Shown in pieces: positions 25,915-36,556 of a stretch of DNA of 64,000 nucleotides. The position numbers and the translations under genes were made by a program. Source of the DNA: Kocuria marina (GTDB taxonomy: Bacteria; Actinomycetota; Actinomycetes; Actinomycetales; Micrococcaceae); NCBI RefSeq assembly GCF_000786655.1, contig NZ_JROM01000048.1:1-64000 (forward strand), in the 5' to 3' direction. The notes below the pieces were generated by a model. That model did no database searches. It was not told the DNA's origin and worked only from the letters and a program-made list of their open reading frames with translations. How positions within the stretch are numbered: position 1 is the first letter of the stretch; every line of letters starts with the position of its first letter.

Positions 25915-27024
25915 TTACAGGCCCGAGTACGAGTGCAGGCCCGGGAACAGCGTGTTGACCACCGTGAAGTTGAAGACCACGCACAGGTAGCCCGCGATCG
26001 ACAGCCACGCGGAGCGGTTGCCGTTCCAGCCGCGGGTCACGCGCGCGTGCATGTAGGCGGCGTAGACGGTCCACACCACGAAGGTCCAGACCTCCTTGGT
26101 GTCCCAGCCCCAGAACCGGCCCCAGGCCTGATCCGCCCAGATGGCACCGGCGGCCAGGGTGAAGGTCCAGAACACGAAGCCCACGGAGTTGAGCCGGAAC
26201 GAGAAGTTCTCGAGCGTCACGGACGTGGGCACGGCCCGCAGGAAGCCCAGACGGGAGTCCTCGCCGGTGGCCAGCTTCTTCTCGCGACGGGACTGCAGCA
26301 ACTGCAGCACGGCCATCGCGAACGTGATGGTGAAGATCCCGGAGGCCGCGACCGCGATGGACACGTGGATGATGAGCCAGTAGGACTGCAGCGCGGGCTG
26401 CAGGGGGGACACGGGGGTCGGGAACGCGATCGTGGCCAGGCACAGCATGATGAGCACCAGGCCGGAGACCATGGGGCCCACGAAGCGCAGGTCCTTGAAG
26501 AACAGCGTCACGAGGTACACGCCGGCCACCACCAGGGCGCCCGTGGTGCAGAACTCGTACATGTTGGCCCACGGCACACGGTCCGCGGCGACACCGCGGG
26601 AGACCACCGCGAACGCGTGCAGCAGGAACGCGATGACCATGAGGGTCACGGCCACGCGGGCCGCCGGGCGGCGGCTGTTGTGCTTGTAGTCCAGCGCCTC
26701 GAACTCGTTCACGCCCTTGGCGCCGTCCGCCGAGGTCCGGAACTCGTCCGCGACGGACTCACCGGTCCCCGCACCACCGCGGGTCGCACCCCCGCTGGAC
26801 GAGCCGGCGGTCGTGGAGCCAGAATGCGCGGCCGTGGCGCCCACGAGCTCCTTGGCCCCCTCGGCGGTGTTCCCGCGCCGGGAGCGTTCCGTCAACCCGA
26901 GGGTCTTGGAGTGGGAGGCCATGTCCCACACGAATGCCACGAACACCACCAGGTAGGTCATGGCGGCCAGGAGCATGAACCATTCGCTCCAGTTGCCCAA
27001 GGTCACGTTGATGTTGCTACCCAT
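25915..27024 (-). CDS. ccsB: Cytochrome c biogenesis protein CcsB (ResC)
   Basis: The 369-residue membrane protein belongs to the System II haem-handling family. It has a Ser/Gly/Thr-rich hydrophilic loop (about residues 45-85), several hydrophobic segments and the tryptophan-rich haem-binding motif WGRFWGWDTKEVWTFVVW near residues 298-315. With ResB it forms the complex that exports haem and attaches it to apocytochromes c outside the membrane. It starts four bases after resB ends, so the two are coupled. The ATG is at 27024. Confidence 0.93.
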   Translation of the reverse strand: MGSNINVTLGNWSEWFMLLAAMTYLVVFVAFVWDMASHSKTLGLTERSRRGNTAEGAKELVGATAAHSGSTTAGSSSGGATRGGAGTGESVADEFRTSADGAKGVNEFEALDYKHNSRRPAARVAVTLMVIAFLLHAFAVVSRGVAADRVPWANMYEFCTTGALVVAGVYLVTLFFKDLRFVGPMVSGLVLIMLCLATIAFPTPVSPLQPALQSYWLIIHVSIAVAASGIFTITFAMAVLQLLQSRREKKLATGEDSRLGFLRAVPTSVTLENFSFRLNSVGFVFWTFTLAAGAIWADQAWGRFWGWDTKEVWTFVVWTVYAAYMHARVTRGWNGNRSAWLSIAGYLCVVFNFTVVNTLFPGLHSYSGL

Positions 27025-27028
27025 TAGT

Positions 27029-28708
27029 TCACGCCTTATCCGACGAATTCAGGTGGAACTCCCGCACGCCGCGGTCCTCCCACAATGACGTCCACAGAGC
27101 CGTTAGTTTTTCCGCTTCCGCGCCCAAGCGGTGGTCCTCGCCACGCGCCAACAGTCCGTACTCCAGAACAGTACACCGCACCCCGTTGGCGTCCTCCGTG
27201 GTCGTGGCCCGCACCCACGCCCTGCGGCGAGCGATGAACAGGCTCATGATGAGCCCGACGAACGCGAGCACGAAGGAGATGAACGCCGGGATCCGACCGG
27301 GGTCGCTGTGCACGTCCAGGCCCACGTAGCGCTTCACGTCCAGGAACTCCACGCTGCCTTTGCCGTTCGGCAACTGCACCTCGCGGTGCTGACCGTCCAA
27401 CAGGATGGGCCCGTTGGCCGAGGTCATGGAGTTGAGTTCCGTGAGGTTCTCGGTGTTGAGCACGTACACGTTCTGCGGTTGCCCGCTGTCCAGGCCCAGG
27501 TCCCCGTAGAACGAGGACAGGATCAGCGCGGGGTTGTTCAGCGCGGGGTCCGCGGAGCGCGGGATCTCTCCCGGCTCCGAGACGGCCGTGGGCAACAACA
27601 ACCCCACGAACCCGAGCTGATCGGGGCGGGCGTCCGGGACCTTGAGGGTCAGCGAGGACGTGTACACGGAGTCCGAGGGGACCGTGACCACGGGGCCCTC
27701 GTAGGCCACGTTGCCCTCCCCGTCCGTCACGCGGATCACGGGCGCGTAGCCGTTGCCCACGAGGTACACCTTGGTGCCGTTGACGTTGAGGGGCTTGTTG
27801 ACCGCGAGGTTGACGTCCTGGGGTGTGGCCCCGGGTTCGTCCGTGACGGTCAGGTCCGCGTTGAAGTCGGTGGGCTGGCCGTAGTGCCGGGGATCGGAGG
27901 TGTCCCGGTTGAACGTGGCCTGGAAGTTGTTGAGCCGCACCGAGAAGGGGTTGAGCCAGTCCGGGTCGAAATTGGTGCCGGGGTTGAAGGAGTCGTAGTC
28001 CACGAGGGTGTTCACGAAGGACTCCCCCTCCACGATGATCTTCTGCCCCTTATACCCGAACAGGGCCCCGATCGCCACGGAGACCAACACGCCCAGCAGT
28101 GCCACGTGGAAGAGGATGTTGCCCACTTCCTTGAGCATCCCGCGCTCGGCCGCGACCGACGGCGCCGCGGAGCCCAGGTCCTGCATCTGCACCCGGTAGC
28201 CGCGCTTCTTCAGAGCGGCGGCGGCCTGCTCGACGGCGTCGTCCGGGGAAGGTGCGGCAGCGCCGTCGCGCCCGCCCAGCATGACCTTGCGGTACTGCGG
28301 CAACCGGGAGATCCGGCGCGGGGTGCGCGGCGGTTTGGAACGCCACGCCTTGAAGTGCTGGACGGCGCGCGGGAGCACGCAGCCCACGAGCGAGATGAAC
28401 AGCAGGAGGTAGATCGCGGAGAACCAGTAGGAGGAGAAGACGTCGAACAGCTGCAAGCGGTCCAACCACGGACCCATGGTGGGGTTCGCCTCGATGTAGC
28501 TGGTCACCGCGTCCGGGTCCTGGACCCGCTGGGGGAACAACGATCCCGGGACCGCCGCGATCGCGAGCAACAACAGCAGCACGAGGGCCGTGGACATCTT
28601 GGTCAGTTGCCGCCAGGCCCACCGGGCCATGCCGAGGGGTCCCAGTGCGGGGACCTCCACGTCGGAACGCTGCGCCTTCTTCGGGCGCGGCGTGCGCGTC
28701 TCGGTCAT
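27029..28708 (-). CDS. resB: Cytochrome c biogenesis protein ResB (Ccs1)
   Basis: The 559-residue protein has three hydrophobic segments in the first half (starting STALVLLLLLAIAAVPGSLFPQRVQDP), a large extracytoplasmic domain, and a final hydrophobic segment before the cytoplasmic tail. This is the ResB layout. It partners CcsB in System II cytochrome c synthesis. I chose the ATG at 28708 because it overlaps the ccdA stop (ATGA); the frame stays open further upstream only as an overlap with ccdA. The N-terminal 30 residues are charged and cytoplasmic. Confidence 0.93.
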   Translation of the reverse strand: MTETRTPRPKKAQRSDVEVPALGPLGMARWAWRQLTKMSTALVLLLLLAIAAVPGSLFPQRVQDPDAVTSYIEANPTMGPWLDRLQLFDVFSSYWFSAIYLLLFISLVGCVLPRAVQHFKAWRSKPPRTPRRISRLPQYRKVMLGGRDGAAAPSPDDAVEQAAAALKKRGYRVQMQDLGSAAPSVAAERGMLKEVGNILFHVALLGVLVSVAIGALFGYKGQKIIVEGESFVNTLVDYDSFNPGTNFDPDWLNPFSVRLNNFQATFNRDTSDPRHYGQPTDFNADLTVTDEPGATPQDVNLAVNKPLNVNGTKVYLVGNGYAPVIRVTDGEGNVAYEGPVVTVPSDSVYTSSLTLKVPDARPDQLGFVGLLLPTAVSEPGEIPRSADPALNNPALILSSFYGDLGLDSGQPQNVYVLNTENLTELNSMTSANGPILLDGQHREVQLPNGKGSVEFLDVKRYVGLDVHSDPGRIPAFISFVLAFVGLIMSLFIARRRAWVRATTTEDANGVRCTVLEYGLLARGEDHRLGAEAEKLTALWTSLWEDRGVREFHLNSSDKA

Positions 28709-29463
28709 ATCGGCATCACCCAATCGGTTACGAATTCGGACTGGACCCACGAGACCAGTGCGGACCACACGCCCGTGGCCATGGCGGCCCCGATGAGCAC
28801 GAGCACGGCACCGCCCACGCGCTGCAGCGTGAGACGGTGCCTGCGGAAGAAGGACATGGCCCCCATACCCCGGCGCAACGCCAAGGCGATCAGCACGAAC
28901 GGGACGCCCAGACCCAGGCAGTAGGCGGTGGTGAGCACCACGGCCTTGCCGGTGGACGCGCCGTCCACGTAGACGAGCGCCTGCACCGCGGCGAAGGTCG
29001 GGCCGATGCACGGCGCCCACCCGAGACCGAAGGTCATTCCCAGGAGGGGCGCACCCCACAGCCCCGGGGGCGGGCGGCGCTCGATCTTGCGGTCACGCTG
29101 GAACCACGAGAAACCACCCATGAAGACCACGCCCATGAGCATCACGAGGATCCCGAGCACCACCATGATCCACTGCTGGCCCAGCAGCCACGCGAACGCG
29201 CCGAGCTGCGCGAGCACCACGGACATCAGCACGAACACCGCGGAGAACCCCAGGACGAACAGCACCACGCCCGTGAGGATCCGCCCGCGCCGCTGTTCCC
29301 GCAGGTCCACCCCGGTGAGCCCGGTGATGTAGCCCAGGTACCCGGGTACCAGGGGCAGCACGCACGGTGAGGCGAAGGAGACGAATCCCGCGAGCAGCGC
29401 CACGGGCAGCGCGGCAATCAGTGAACCGTCGAGGATGACCTCGGCGAAGGGATTGCCGTTCAT
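28705..29463 (-). CDS. ccdA: Cytochrome c biogenesis protein CcdA
   Basis: This 252-residue protein has six hydrophobic segments and the conserved FASPCVLPLVPGYLGYITG near residue 30, with a second Cys in LGWAPCIGPTF. The pair carries electrons from cytosolic thioredoxin across the membrane, delivering them to the TlpA/ResA-like protein encoded just upstream, so that apocytochrome cysteines are reduced before haem attachment. Both ends overlap neighbours by ATGA. Confidence 0.94.
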   Translation of the reverse strand: MNGNPFAEVILDGSLIAALPVALLAGFVSFASPCVLPLVPGYLGYITGLTGVDLREQRRGRILTGVVLFVLGFSAVFVLMSVVLAQLGAFAWLLGQQWIMVVLGILVMLMGVVFMGGFSWFQRDRKIERRPPPGLWGAPLLGMTFGLGWAPCIGPTFAAVQALVYVDGASTGKAVVLTTAYCLGLGVPFVLIALALRRGMGAMSFFRRHRLTLQRVGGAVLVLIGAAMATGVWSALVSWVQSEFVTDWVMPI

Positions 29464-30098
29464 GCGGACTCAGTCACCGTGTCCTTGATCAAGGCGTCCA
29501 GGGTGGATTTGTCCGCCTTGCCCAGCACACGGGCGGCCACGCGACCCTGCTCGTCCAGCACGAGGGTCGTGGGGACGGCCTGCGGCGGGACGTAGTCGCT
29601 CAACGCGAGCAGCACGGCCCCGTTGAGGTCGGACGCGGAGGGGTAGTCCACCCCGTAGTTGCGCTCGAACGCCTCCGCGGTGGGTTGCTGGTCGCGCAGG
29701 TTCACGCCCAGGAACTGCGCGCGGTCCTGGTACTCGTGGTGCAGGGCCACGAGGTCCGGGGCCTCCGCGCGGCACGGCGCGCACCCGGCGTACCAGAAGT
29801 TCACGACGGCGGGCTTGCCGCGCAGGCTCTCGGCGCTCACGGTGCTGCCGTCGAACATCTCGGCCTCGAACTGCACGGGTTCCCCGCGCTGCTCCGGCGC
29901 GTACTCGCTCACGGAACCGTCACCGGCCACGTATCCCTTCTCGCCCCCGGCGTTGGCCTGCTGGGCGAGGCTGTCGTTGCCCGAGGACGAGCACCCCGCG
30001 AGCGCGAGCCCCAGACACGCCACCACGGCGACCGCTCCCGTGCGCACTCGGGCACGGGCGGGCAGGGAACGGGCGGATGAAGAACGCGGAGAAGTCAT
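29460..30098 (-). CDS. TlpA/ResA-type thiol-disulfide lipoprotein
   Basis: The 212-residue protein has an Arg-rich start, a hydrophobic stretch and the lipobox LALAGCSSSG, so it is likely a lipoprotein on the outer face of the membrane. The thioredoxin fold carries the active site WYAGCAPCRAE near residue 118 and the cis-Pro loop AVPTTLVLDEQ. It probably keeps the apocytochrome CXXCH cysteines reduced, accepting electrons from CcdA (ATGA overlap). The start at 30098 gives a normal signal peptide; the open frame continues upstream without one. Confidence 0.9.
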   Translation of the reverse strand: MTSPRSSSARSLPARARVRTGAVAVVACLGLALAGCSSSGNDSLAQQANAGGEKGYVAGDGSVSEYAPEQRGEPVQFEAEMFDGSTVSAESLRGKPAVVNFWYAGCAPCRAEAPDLVALHHEYQDRAQFLGVNLRDQQPTAEAFERNYGVDYPSASDLNGAVLLALSDYVPPQAVPTTLVLDEQGRVAARVLGKADKSTLDALIKDTVTESA

Positions 30099-30139
30099 GA
30101 GGAGAACACCTGGGAAGAGGTCGTGGGGTGAGAGGTCAA

Positions 30140-30811
30140 TTATGAGCCGGGAAGCTGATTGACGCCTGGATAGAGGTGGGCGGCCGGTTCCCGGTAGGAG
30201 ACCTCCGGGACCTGCGCGGCGTCCACGTCCTCGAACGTGAAGGACGTCAGGGACGCGAGGTTGCACTCACGCCGCCGCGGGTCGTGCGGCAACGGACGGC
30301 CCTGCACGGACAACCGCGTGAGCCAGATGGGCAACTGGTGGGACACGGCCACGGCCTGGGCGCCGTCGCCACCGCGGCGCACCGCGTCCCGGGCGAGGTC
30401 CCGCACGGCCTGTGCCATGCGCTCCACCTGCTCCTTGTAGGGCTCGCCCCACGAGGGGCGCAGGGGGTTGAGCATGTAGGGCCAGTGCTTGGGCTTGGCG
30501 AGCTCACGCCCGGTCACGTGCAGGCCCTGGAAGTGGTTGGCCGGTTCGATCAACCGCTCGTCCGTGTGCACCTCGAGCCCCAGTTCACGGGCCACGGGTG
30601 CGGCGGTCTCCCGCGTGCGGGTCAGCGGCGAGCACGCCAGCAGAACGATCCGATCGCCGTCCTGGACCCGCCGGGCCAGGTCCGCCGCCGCGGCCTCGGC
30701 CATCCGGGCGCCCTTCTCGGACAGGTGGTAGTCCGGGAGCCGCCCGTAGACCACGTGCGCGGGGTTGTGGACCTCGCCGTGGCGCAGGAGGTGAACGGTT
30801 GCTGAAGGCAT
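30140..30811 (-). CDS. Histidine phosphatase family protein
   Basis: The 223-residue protein is a phosphoglycerate-mutase-like histidine phosphatase. It has the phosphohistidine motif LLRHGEVHNP at residues 8-17, ACSPLTRTRETA around residue 60, and the second catalytic His in VAVSHQLPIWL. It is more likely a phosphatase than a true mutase, as it lacks the long mutase insertions. It precedes the TlpA gene by 41 bp, and the same gene order is familiar in other actinobacteria (established context from memory). Its substrate is unknown. Confidence 0.88.
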   Translation of the reverse strand: MPSATVHLLRHGEVHNPAHVVYGRLPDYHLSEKGARMAEAAAADLARRVQDGDRIVLLACSPLTRTRETAAPVARELGLEVHTDERLIEPANHFQGLHVTGRELAKPKHWPYMLNPLRPSWGEPYKEQVERMAQAVRDLARDAVRRGGDGAQAVAVSHQLPIWLTRLSVQGRPLPHDPRRRECNLASLTSFTFEDVDAAQVPEVSYREPAAHLYPGVNQLPGS

Positions 30812-30874
30812 GCCCCCAGTGTCTCAAACCCCGCTGTCAGCCCCCAATCGGCGCGTCAGGACGGAACCGGCCCC

Positions 30875-30910
30875 GTCAGGACAGCACGGCGCGTCAGGAC
30901 AGCACGGCGC
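30875..30910. repeat. Tandem 18-bp duplication over the end of the glutaredoxin-like gene
   Basis: GTCAGGACAGCACGGCGC occurs twice in a row (30875-30892 and 30893-30910). The right copy spans the last codons and stop of the minus-strand gene at 30894; the left copy repeats them just after the stop. A decayed third copy begins at about 30853. Confidence 0.8.
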
Positions 30911-31388
30911 GCAACCGGGCGGCGTCGATGCGCAACCGGTCCCACGGGGCTCCGTCCACGAAGACCACGGGGATGTACTCGGCGTAGTCGCGCAGCAGCT
31001 GCGGATCGCCCGTGATGTCCCGCTCGCGATACTCGCTGCCCGTCTGCTCGCACACCCCGGTCACGACCTCGCGCGCGTCCTCGCACAGGTGGCATCCCGG
31101 TTTGGTCAGCAGCGTCACCGTGTGCGCCGGGCGCGGGCGGGTCCAGTCCGCGCCGGAGAGCAGGGGCGTACGACGTCGCTCGCTCCCCTCCTGCCGCCCC
31201 GCGGCGCCGGCGCCCGCGCCCGTTCCACGCGCCGTCGCCGTGGCGGGAGACGTCGCCGCCCCGCGCGTCGTCGCCGATTCGGGAGCCGATGCCGCTGCGG
31301 GTACCGACTCCGATGCGGGGCCCGGTTCGGCCGGACGGGCGGGATCGGGACGGTCGGGGCTCACGGGCTGCTGCGTCATGCGGCCCAT
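30894..31388 (-). CDS. Glutaredoxin-like (DUF836-type) protein
   Basis: About 164 residues. The C-terminal 75 form a small thioredoxin-fold domain: VTLLTKPGCHLCEDARE carries the CxxC pair and YIPVVFVDG holds the cis-Pro segment. The N-terminal half is an Ala/Pro/Thr-rich low-complexity region (residues about 5-80). It is the first gene of the run leading to the cytochrome c genes, so a role in thiol redox chemistry is plausible. Candidate starts are ATG 31388 and ATG 31379; because of the low-complexity N-terminus a later start cannot be excluded. Confidence 0.8.
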   Translation of the reverse strand: MGRMTQQPVSPDRPDPARPAEPGPASESVPAAASAPESATTRGAATSPATATARGTGAGAGAAGRQEGSERRRTPLLSGADWTRPRPAHTVTLLTKPGCHLCEDAREVVTGVCEQTGSEYRERDITGDPQLLRDYAEYIPVVFVDGAPWDRLRIDAARLRAVLS

Positions 31389-31414
31389 GCTACGCACGCG
31401 GACACTGCGCACAC

Positions 31415-31469
31415 GATGAAGGCCCCGTTCCCGACCAAGGCCCCGCACATGATGAAGGCCCCGTTCCCG
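31415..31469. repeat. Duplicated terminator arm
   Basis: GATGAAGGCCCCGTTCCCG is present at 31415-31433 and again at 31451-31469. The second copy forms the left arm of the hairpin at 31456-31486. The first copy could pair with the same right arm in a competing fold. Confidence 0.75.
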
Positions 31470-31486
31470 GAGCGGGAACGGGGCCT
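31456..31486 (-). terminator. Terminator after the bS22 gene
   Basis: A perfect 14-bp stem, AGGCCCCGTTCCCG at 31456-31469 with its complement at 31473-31486 and a three-base loop, lies 14 bp past the bS22 stop. It separates this highly expressed type of gene from the glutaredoxin-like gene. Confidence 0.82.
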
Positions 31487-31499
31487 ATCACGGGCGCGC

Positions 31500-31598
31500 T
31501 TACTTCTTGTTGCGGCGCTGGTGACGAGTCTTGCGAAGCAGCTTGCGGTGCTTCTTCTTGGACATGCGCTTGCGGCGCTTCTTGATGACCGAACCCAT
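31500..31598 (-). CDS. Small ribosomal protein bS22 (AURKAIP1/COX24 domain)
   Basis: A 32-codon gene reads [19 protein letters not shown] and ends RRNKK. The peptide is more than half Lys/Arg and matches the tiny actinobacterial ribosomal protein bS22 found near the decoding region of the 30S subunit. It is too short for most gene finders. The ATG at 31598 is preceded by GAGGGA, and a strong terminator follows the stop. The peptide contains the [15 protein letters not shown] core of the COX24 domain, so the identity is firm despite the length. Confidence 0.93.
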   Translation of the reverse strand: MGSVIKKRRKRMSKKKHRKLLRKTRHQRRNKK

Positions 31599-31749
31599 AG
31601 GATCCCTCACAGTTCTCTGGACAGTGGTGTTTGCTGGGGGCCGCGGGTGAACACCGCCCCGCCCCTGCTAACGCGGGGGCAACATCCGTTTAACGGCAAA
31701 CTACTGGCCTACCTTACCGTGCGACCCCGCCGGGCCCGAAAACGGGCGC

Positions 31750-32592
31750 TCAGGCGCTCGCGCGGCGATCGGCGTCGAGTTCCTCGTCCTGCTCCGGCCG
31801 CCCGTCCTGCTCCGCGACGGAACGCCCCCGCGGCGTTGCCGTGCGCTTGTCACGGGACGACGCCGCACGGTCCAGCGAGCGCGGTTCCGCGACCGAGGCG
31901 CGGGAGTCGTCCGGGTCCACGCCGGCTTCCTCGTACTGGTACGTGATGTGCTCGGCCACGAGGCGGGCGGCCAGGTTGTGGTCCCCCGCTTCGAGGGCGC
32001 CCACGATGGCCCGGTGTTCGGCGCGGATGCGGCTGGACGTGGTGCTCCACAGCGGCACATGACCCACGAGCGCCAGGGTGTACTCGTAGATCGAGTCCCG
32101 CAGGGCGGTGAACAACGCCGCGTTCACCGCGTTGCCGCCCGCCTTGACCAGCGCGATGTGGAAGCTCACGTAGAGGTGGTGGAACTGCTTGAGCCCCAGG
32201 TCCTCGTCCATCTGCGCCATGATCGCGCGCAGTTCCTCGCGCGGGATGCTGTGCTTCTCGGCGTTCTCGAGGGCCGAGGTCTCGAGCATCACGCGCGTCT
32301 GGACGATGTCCCGCAACGGGTGCTGCGACGTCGCCATGTGCAACTGCAGTGCGGGACCCGCGGACGCGGCCGGTTCGCGCACCAGGATGGGGAGAATGCT
32401 GCGGTGCGGGCCCTCGAAGAGTTTGACGATGCCCTGGGCCTCCAGGATCTTGAGGGTCTCACGCATGGAATTGCGGGACACCCGGAAGATCGCGGCCAAG
32501 TCCTTGTCGGTGGGCAGTCGTTGACCCAGCACCAGGTTTGCGTCGAACAGCTCGTTCTCGAGCCATTGCAGAACCTCTCGATGCGTTGCCAT
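31750..32592 (-). CDS. GntR-type regulator with FCD domain
   Basis: The 280-residue protein has an N-terminal winged helix (PTDKDLAAIFRVSRNSMRET) and a C-terminal all-helical FCD ligand domain with the metal-site histidines in VSFHIALVKAGG and RAEHRAIVGALEAGD. The last 50 residues form a charged, probably disordered tail. Such proteins usually repress carbon-acid catabolic genes and respond to organic acids. ATG 32592 follows GGTGGGA; a GTG three codons upstream is possible. It lies downstream of gdhA but behind a terminator, so it is likely its own unit. The target genes are unknown. Confidence 0.88.
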   Translation of the reverse strand: MATHREVLQWLENELFDANLVLGQRLPTDKDLAAIFRVSRNSMRETLKILEAQGIVKLFEGPHRSILPILVREPAASAGPALQLHMATSQHPLRDIVQTRVMLETSALENAEKHSIPREELRAIMAQMDEDLGLKQFHHLYVSFHIALVKAGGNAVNAALFTALRDSIYEYTLALVGHVPLWSTTSSRIRAEHRAIVGALEAGDHNLAARLVAEHITYQYEEAGVDPDDSRASVAEPRSLDRAASSRDKRTATPRGRSVAEQDGRPEQDEELDADRRASA

Positions 32593-32615
32593 GTATCCCA
32601 CCCTAAACGTCGTAC

Positions 32616-32649
32616 GGCGCCCGACCGCCGTATGGCACGGTCGGGCGCC
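32616..32649 (-). terminator. Terminator after gdhA
   Basis: GGCGCCCGACCG at 32616-32627 pairs perfectly with CGGTCGGGCGCC at 32638-32649 around a ten-base loop, 31 bp past the gdhA stop and before the regulator start. Confidence 0.8.
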
Positions 32650-32679
32650 CGGCGCGCCGCTCTCCGGACGCGGCCTTGC

Positions 32680-35110
<2,431 letters not shown>

Positions 35111-35197
35111 GGGATTCACCTTAGACGGGCTGCCCACCCCGACCCAATCAGACCTTCCCGTCACGGGTCGGTCCCACCAGCGTCAGCCCTGCCAGGG

Positions 35198-36409
35198 TCA
35201 GTCGTACCAGGGGTCCAGTCCCCACTGGGGAAAGACCTCCTTGCGCGTGGCCATGATGCTGCGGTCGGTCTCGTCACTGGGGTCGTAGCCGATCTCCCAC
35301 GAGCGCCACCAGATGTCGACGTCGTCGCCCATGCGCTCGGGCGGGCGCCCGCCGTACTTTTCGGCCATGTAGCTGCGCCACGCCTGCGGGACCGGCGTGT
35401 TCACGTCCACGGGGTATCCCGAGGCGACCCCCACGAGGTGCGCCCACGAGCGGGGCACGGCGTCGTGGCAGTCGTACCCGCCGCCGCCCGTGGCGATCCA
35501 CCGGCCCTCGCACAGTTCCGCCGCGAGCTCGGACACGGCCAACGCGATCTGACGCTGCCCGTCCACGCTCACCCGCAAGTGGGTCAGTTCGTCCTGGAAG
35601 TGGGAGTCGCAGCCGTGCTGGGAGACGATCACCTCGGGACGGAACTCGCGCGCGATCGGGGGGACCACGGCGTCGTACGCTCGAAGCCACTGGGAGTCGT
35701 CCGCGCGCGTGGGCATGGCCACGTTGACCGCGGTGCCGGCCGCCGCCCCGGAGCCGATCTCGTTCGCGAACCCCGTGCCGGGGAACAGGGACAGGCCCGT
35801 CTCGTGCAGGGACACGGTCATCACGCGGGGCTCGTCGTAGAAGATCGACTGGGTGCCGTCCCCGTGGTGGCCGTCCACATCCACGTAGAGCACGCGCTGC
35901 ACTCCGTTGCCCAAGAGGTGCTGGATGGCCACGGCGCAGTCGTTGTACACGCAGAACCCGGAGGCCTTGTCCGCCGCGGCGTGGTGCATGCCGCCGCCGA
36001 AGTTCACGGCGTGGACCACGGAACCGCTCAGCAGGTCCGCGGCACCCTGGTAGCTGCCGCCCACCAGGCGCGCACTCGATTCGTGGATGCCCTCGTAGCC
36101 GGGAGTGTCCTCGGTGCCCAGGCCGCATTCGGGGATCTGCCGCGTGGGGTCCTCCGAGACGGCGCGCACGGACTGCACGTAGGTCTTGGTGTGCACGAGT
36201 TCCAGGACGGAGTCGTCCGGGACCTCGGGGACGGTGACCCGCACATTGGGCGCGGTGTCCAGGCCCAGGTTCTGCACCAACCGCATGGTCGCGTCCAGGC
36301 GGGTGGGGCTCATGGGGTGGTAGTCCCCGAAGTCGTACTGGAGCAACCGGGGATCCCAGTAGACACTGGTGGGGTAGACGGCATCCTTGCCCGTTGTCGC
36401 GGAGCTCAC
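35198..36409 (-). CDS. acuC: Acetoin utilization protein AcuC / histone deacetylase family
   Basis: The 403-residue protein has the class I deacetylase core: the tandem histidines in NFGGGMHHAAAD, the zinc-site DVDGHHGDGTQSIFY, SQHGCDSHFQDELTHL, and the final TGGGGYDCHDAVPR. In bacteria AcuC removes acetyl groups from lysines of metabolic enzymes such as acetyl-CoA synthetase. The start is taken as GTG 36409 because the conserved sequence begins 11 residues later; the same frame stays open for 2 kb upstream but only as a shadow of the potassium transport genes. It is divergent from those genes. Confidence 0.9.
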   Translation of the reverse strand: MSSATTGKDAVYPTSVYWDPRLLQYDFGDYHPMSPTRLDATMRLVQNLGLDTAPNVRVTVPEVPDDSVLELVHTKTYVQSVRAVSEDPTRQIPECGLGTEDTPGYEGIHESSARLVGGSYQGAADLLSGSVVHAVNFGGGMHHAAADKASGFCVYNDCAVAIQHLLGNGVQRVLYVDVDGHHGDGTQSIFYDEPRVMTVSLHETGLSLFPGTGFANEIGSGAAAGTAVNVAMPTRADDSQWLRAYDAVVPPIAREFRPEVIVSQHGCDSHFQDELTHLRVSVDGQRQIALAVSELAAELCEGRWIATGGGGYDCHDAVPRSWAHLVGVASGYPVDVNTPVPQAWRSYMAEKYGGRPPERMGDDVDIWWRSWEIGYDPSDETDRSIMATRKEVFPQWGLDPWYD

Positions 36410-36556
36410 ACGTCCATTAGAACACTCACGCGCGAGCGGCAGTCGCTGCAGCGCACTGTGACGGGGGATACTGGGGGTCGTTGCGCCGATCCACCCCCGC
36501 GGGACCGTAGGATTCCGCGTGACCCGACCGTCCATCGGATCCCGCGAGGAGGTGCC

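Noticed and set aside
36410-36556. Riboswitch such as the cyclic di-AMP type ahead of the potassium genes
   Set aside because: The 147-bp gap is too short and lacks the conserved core.
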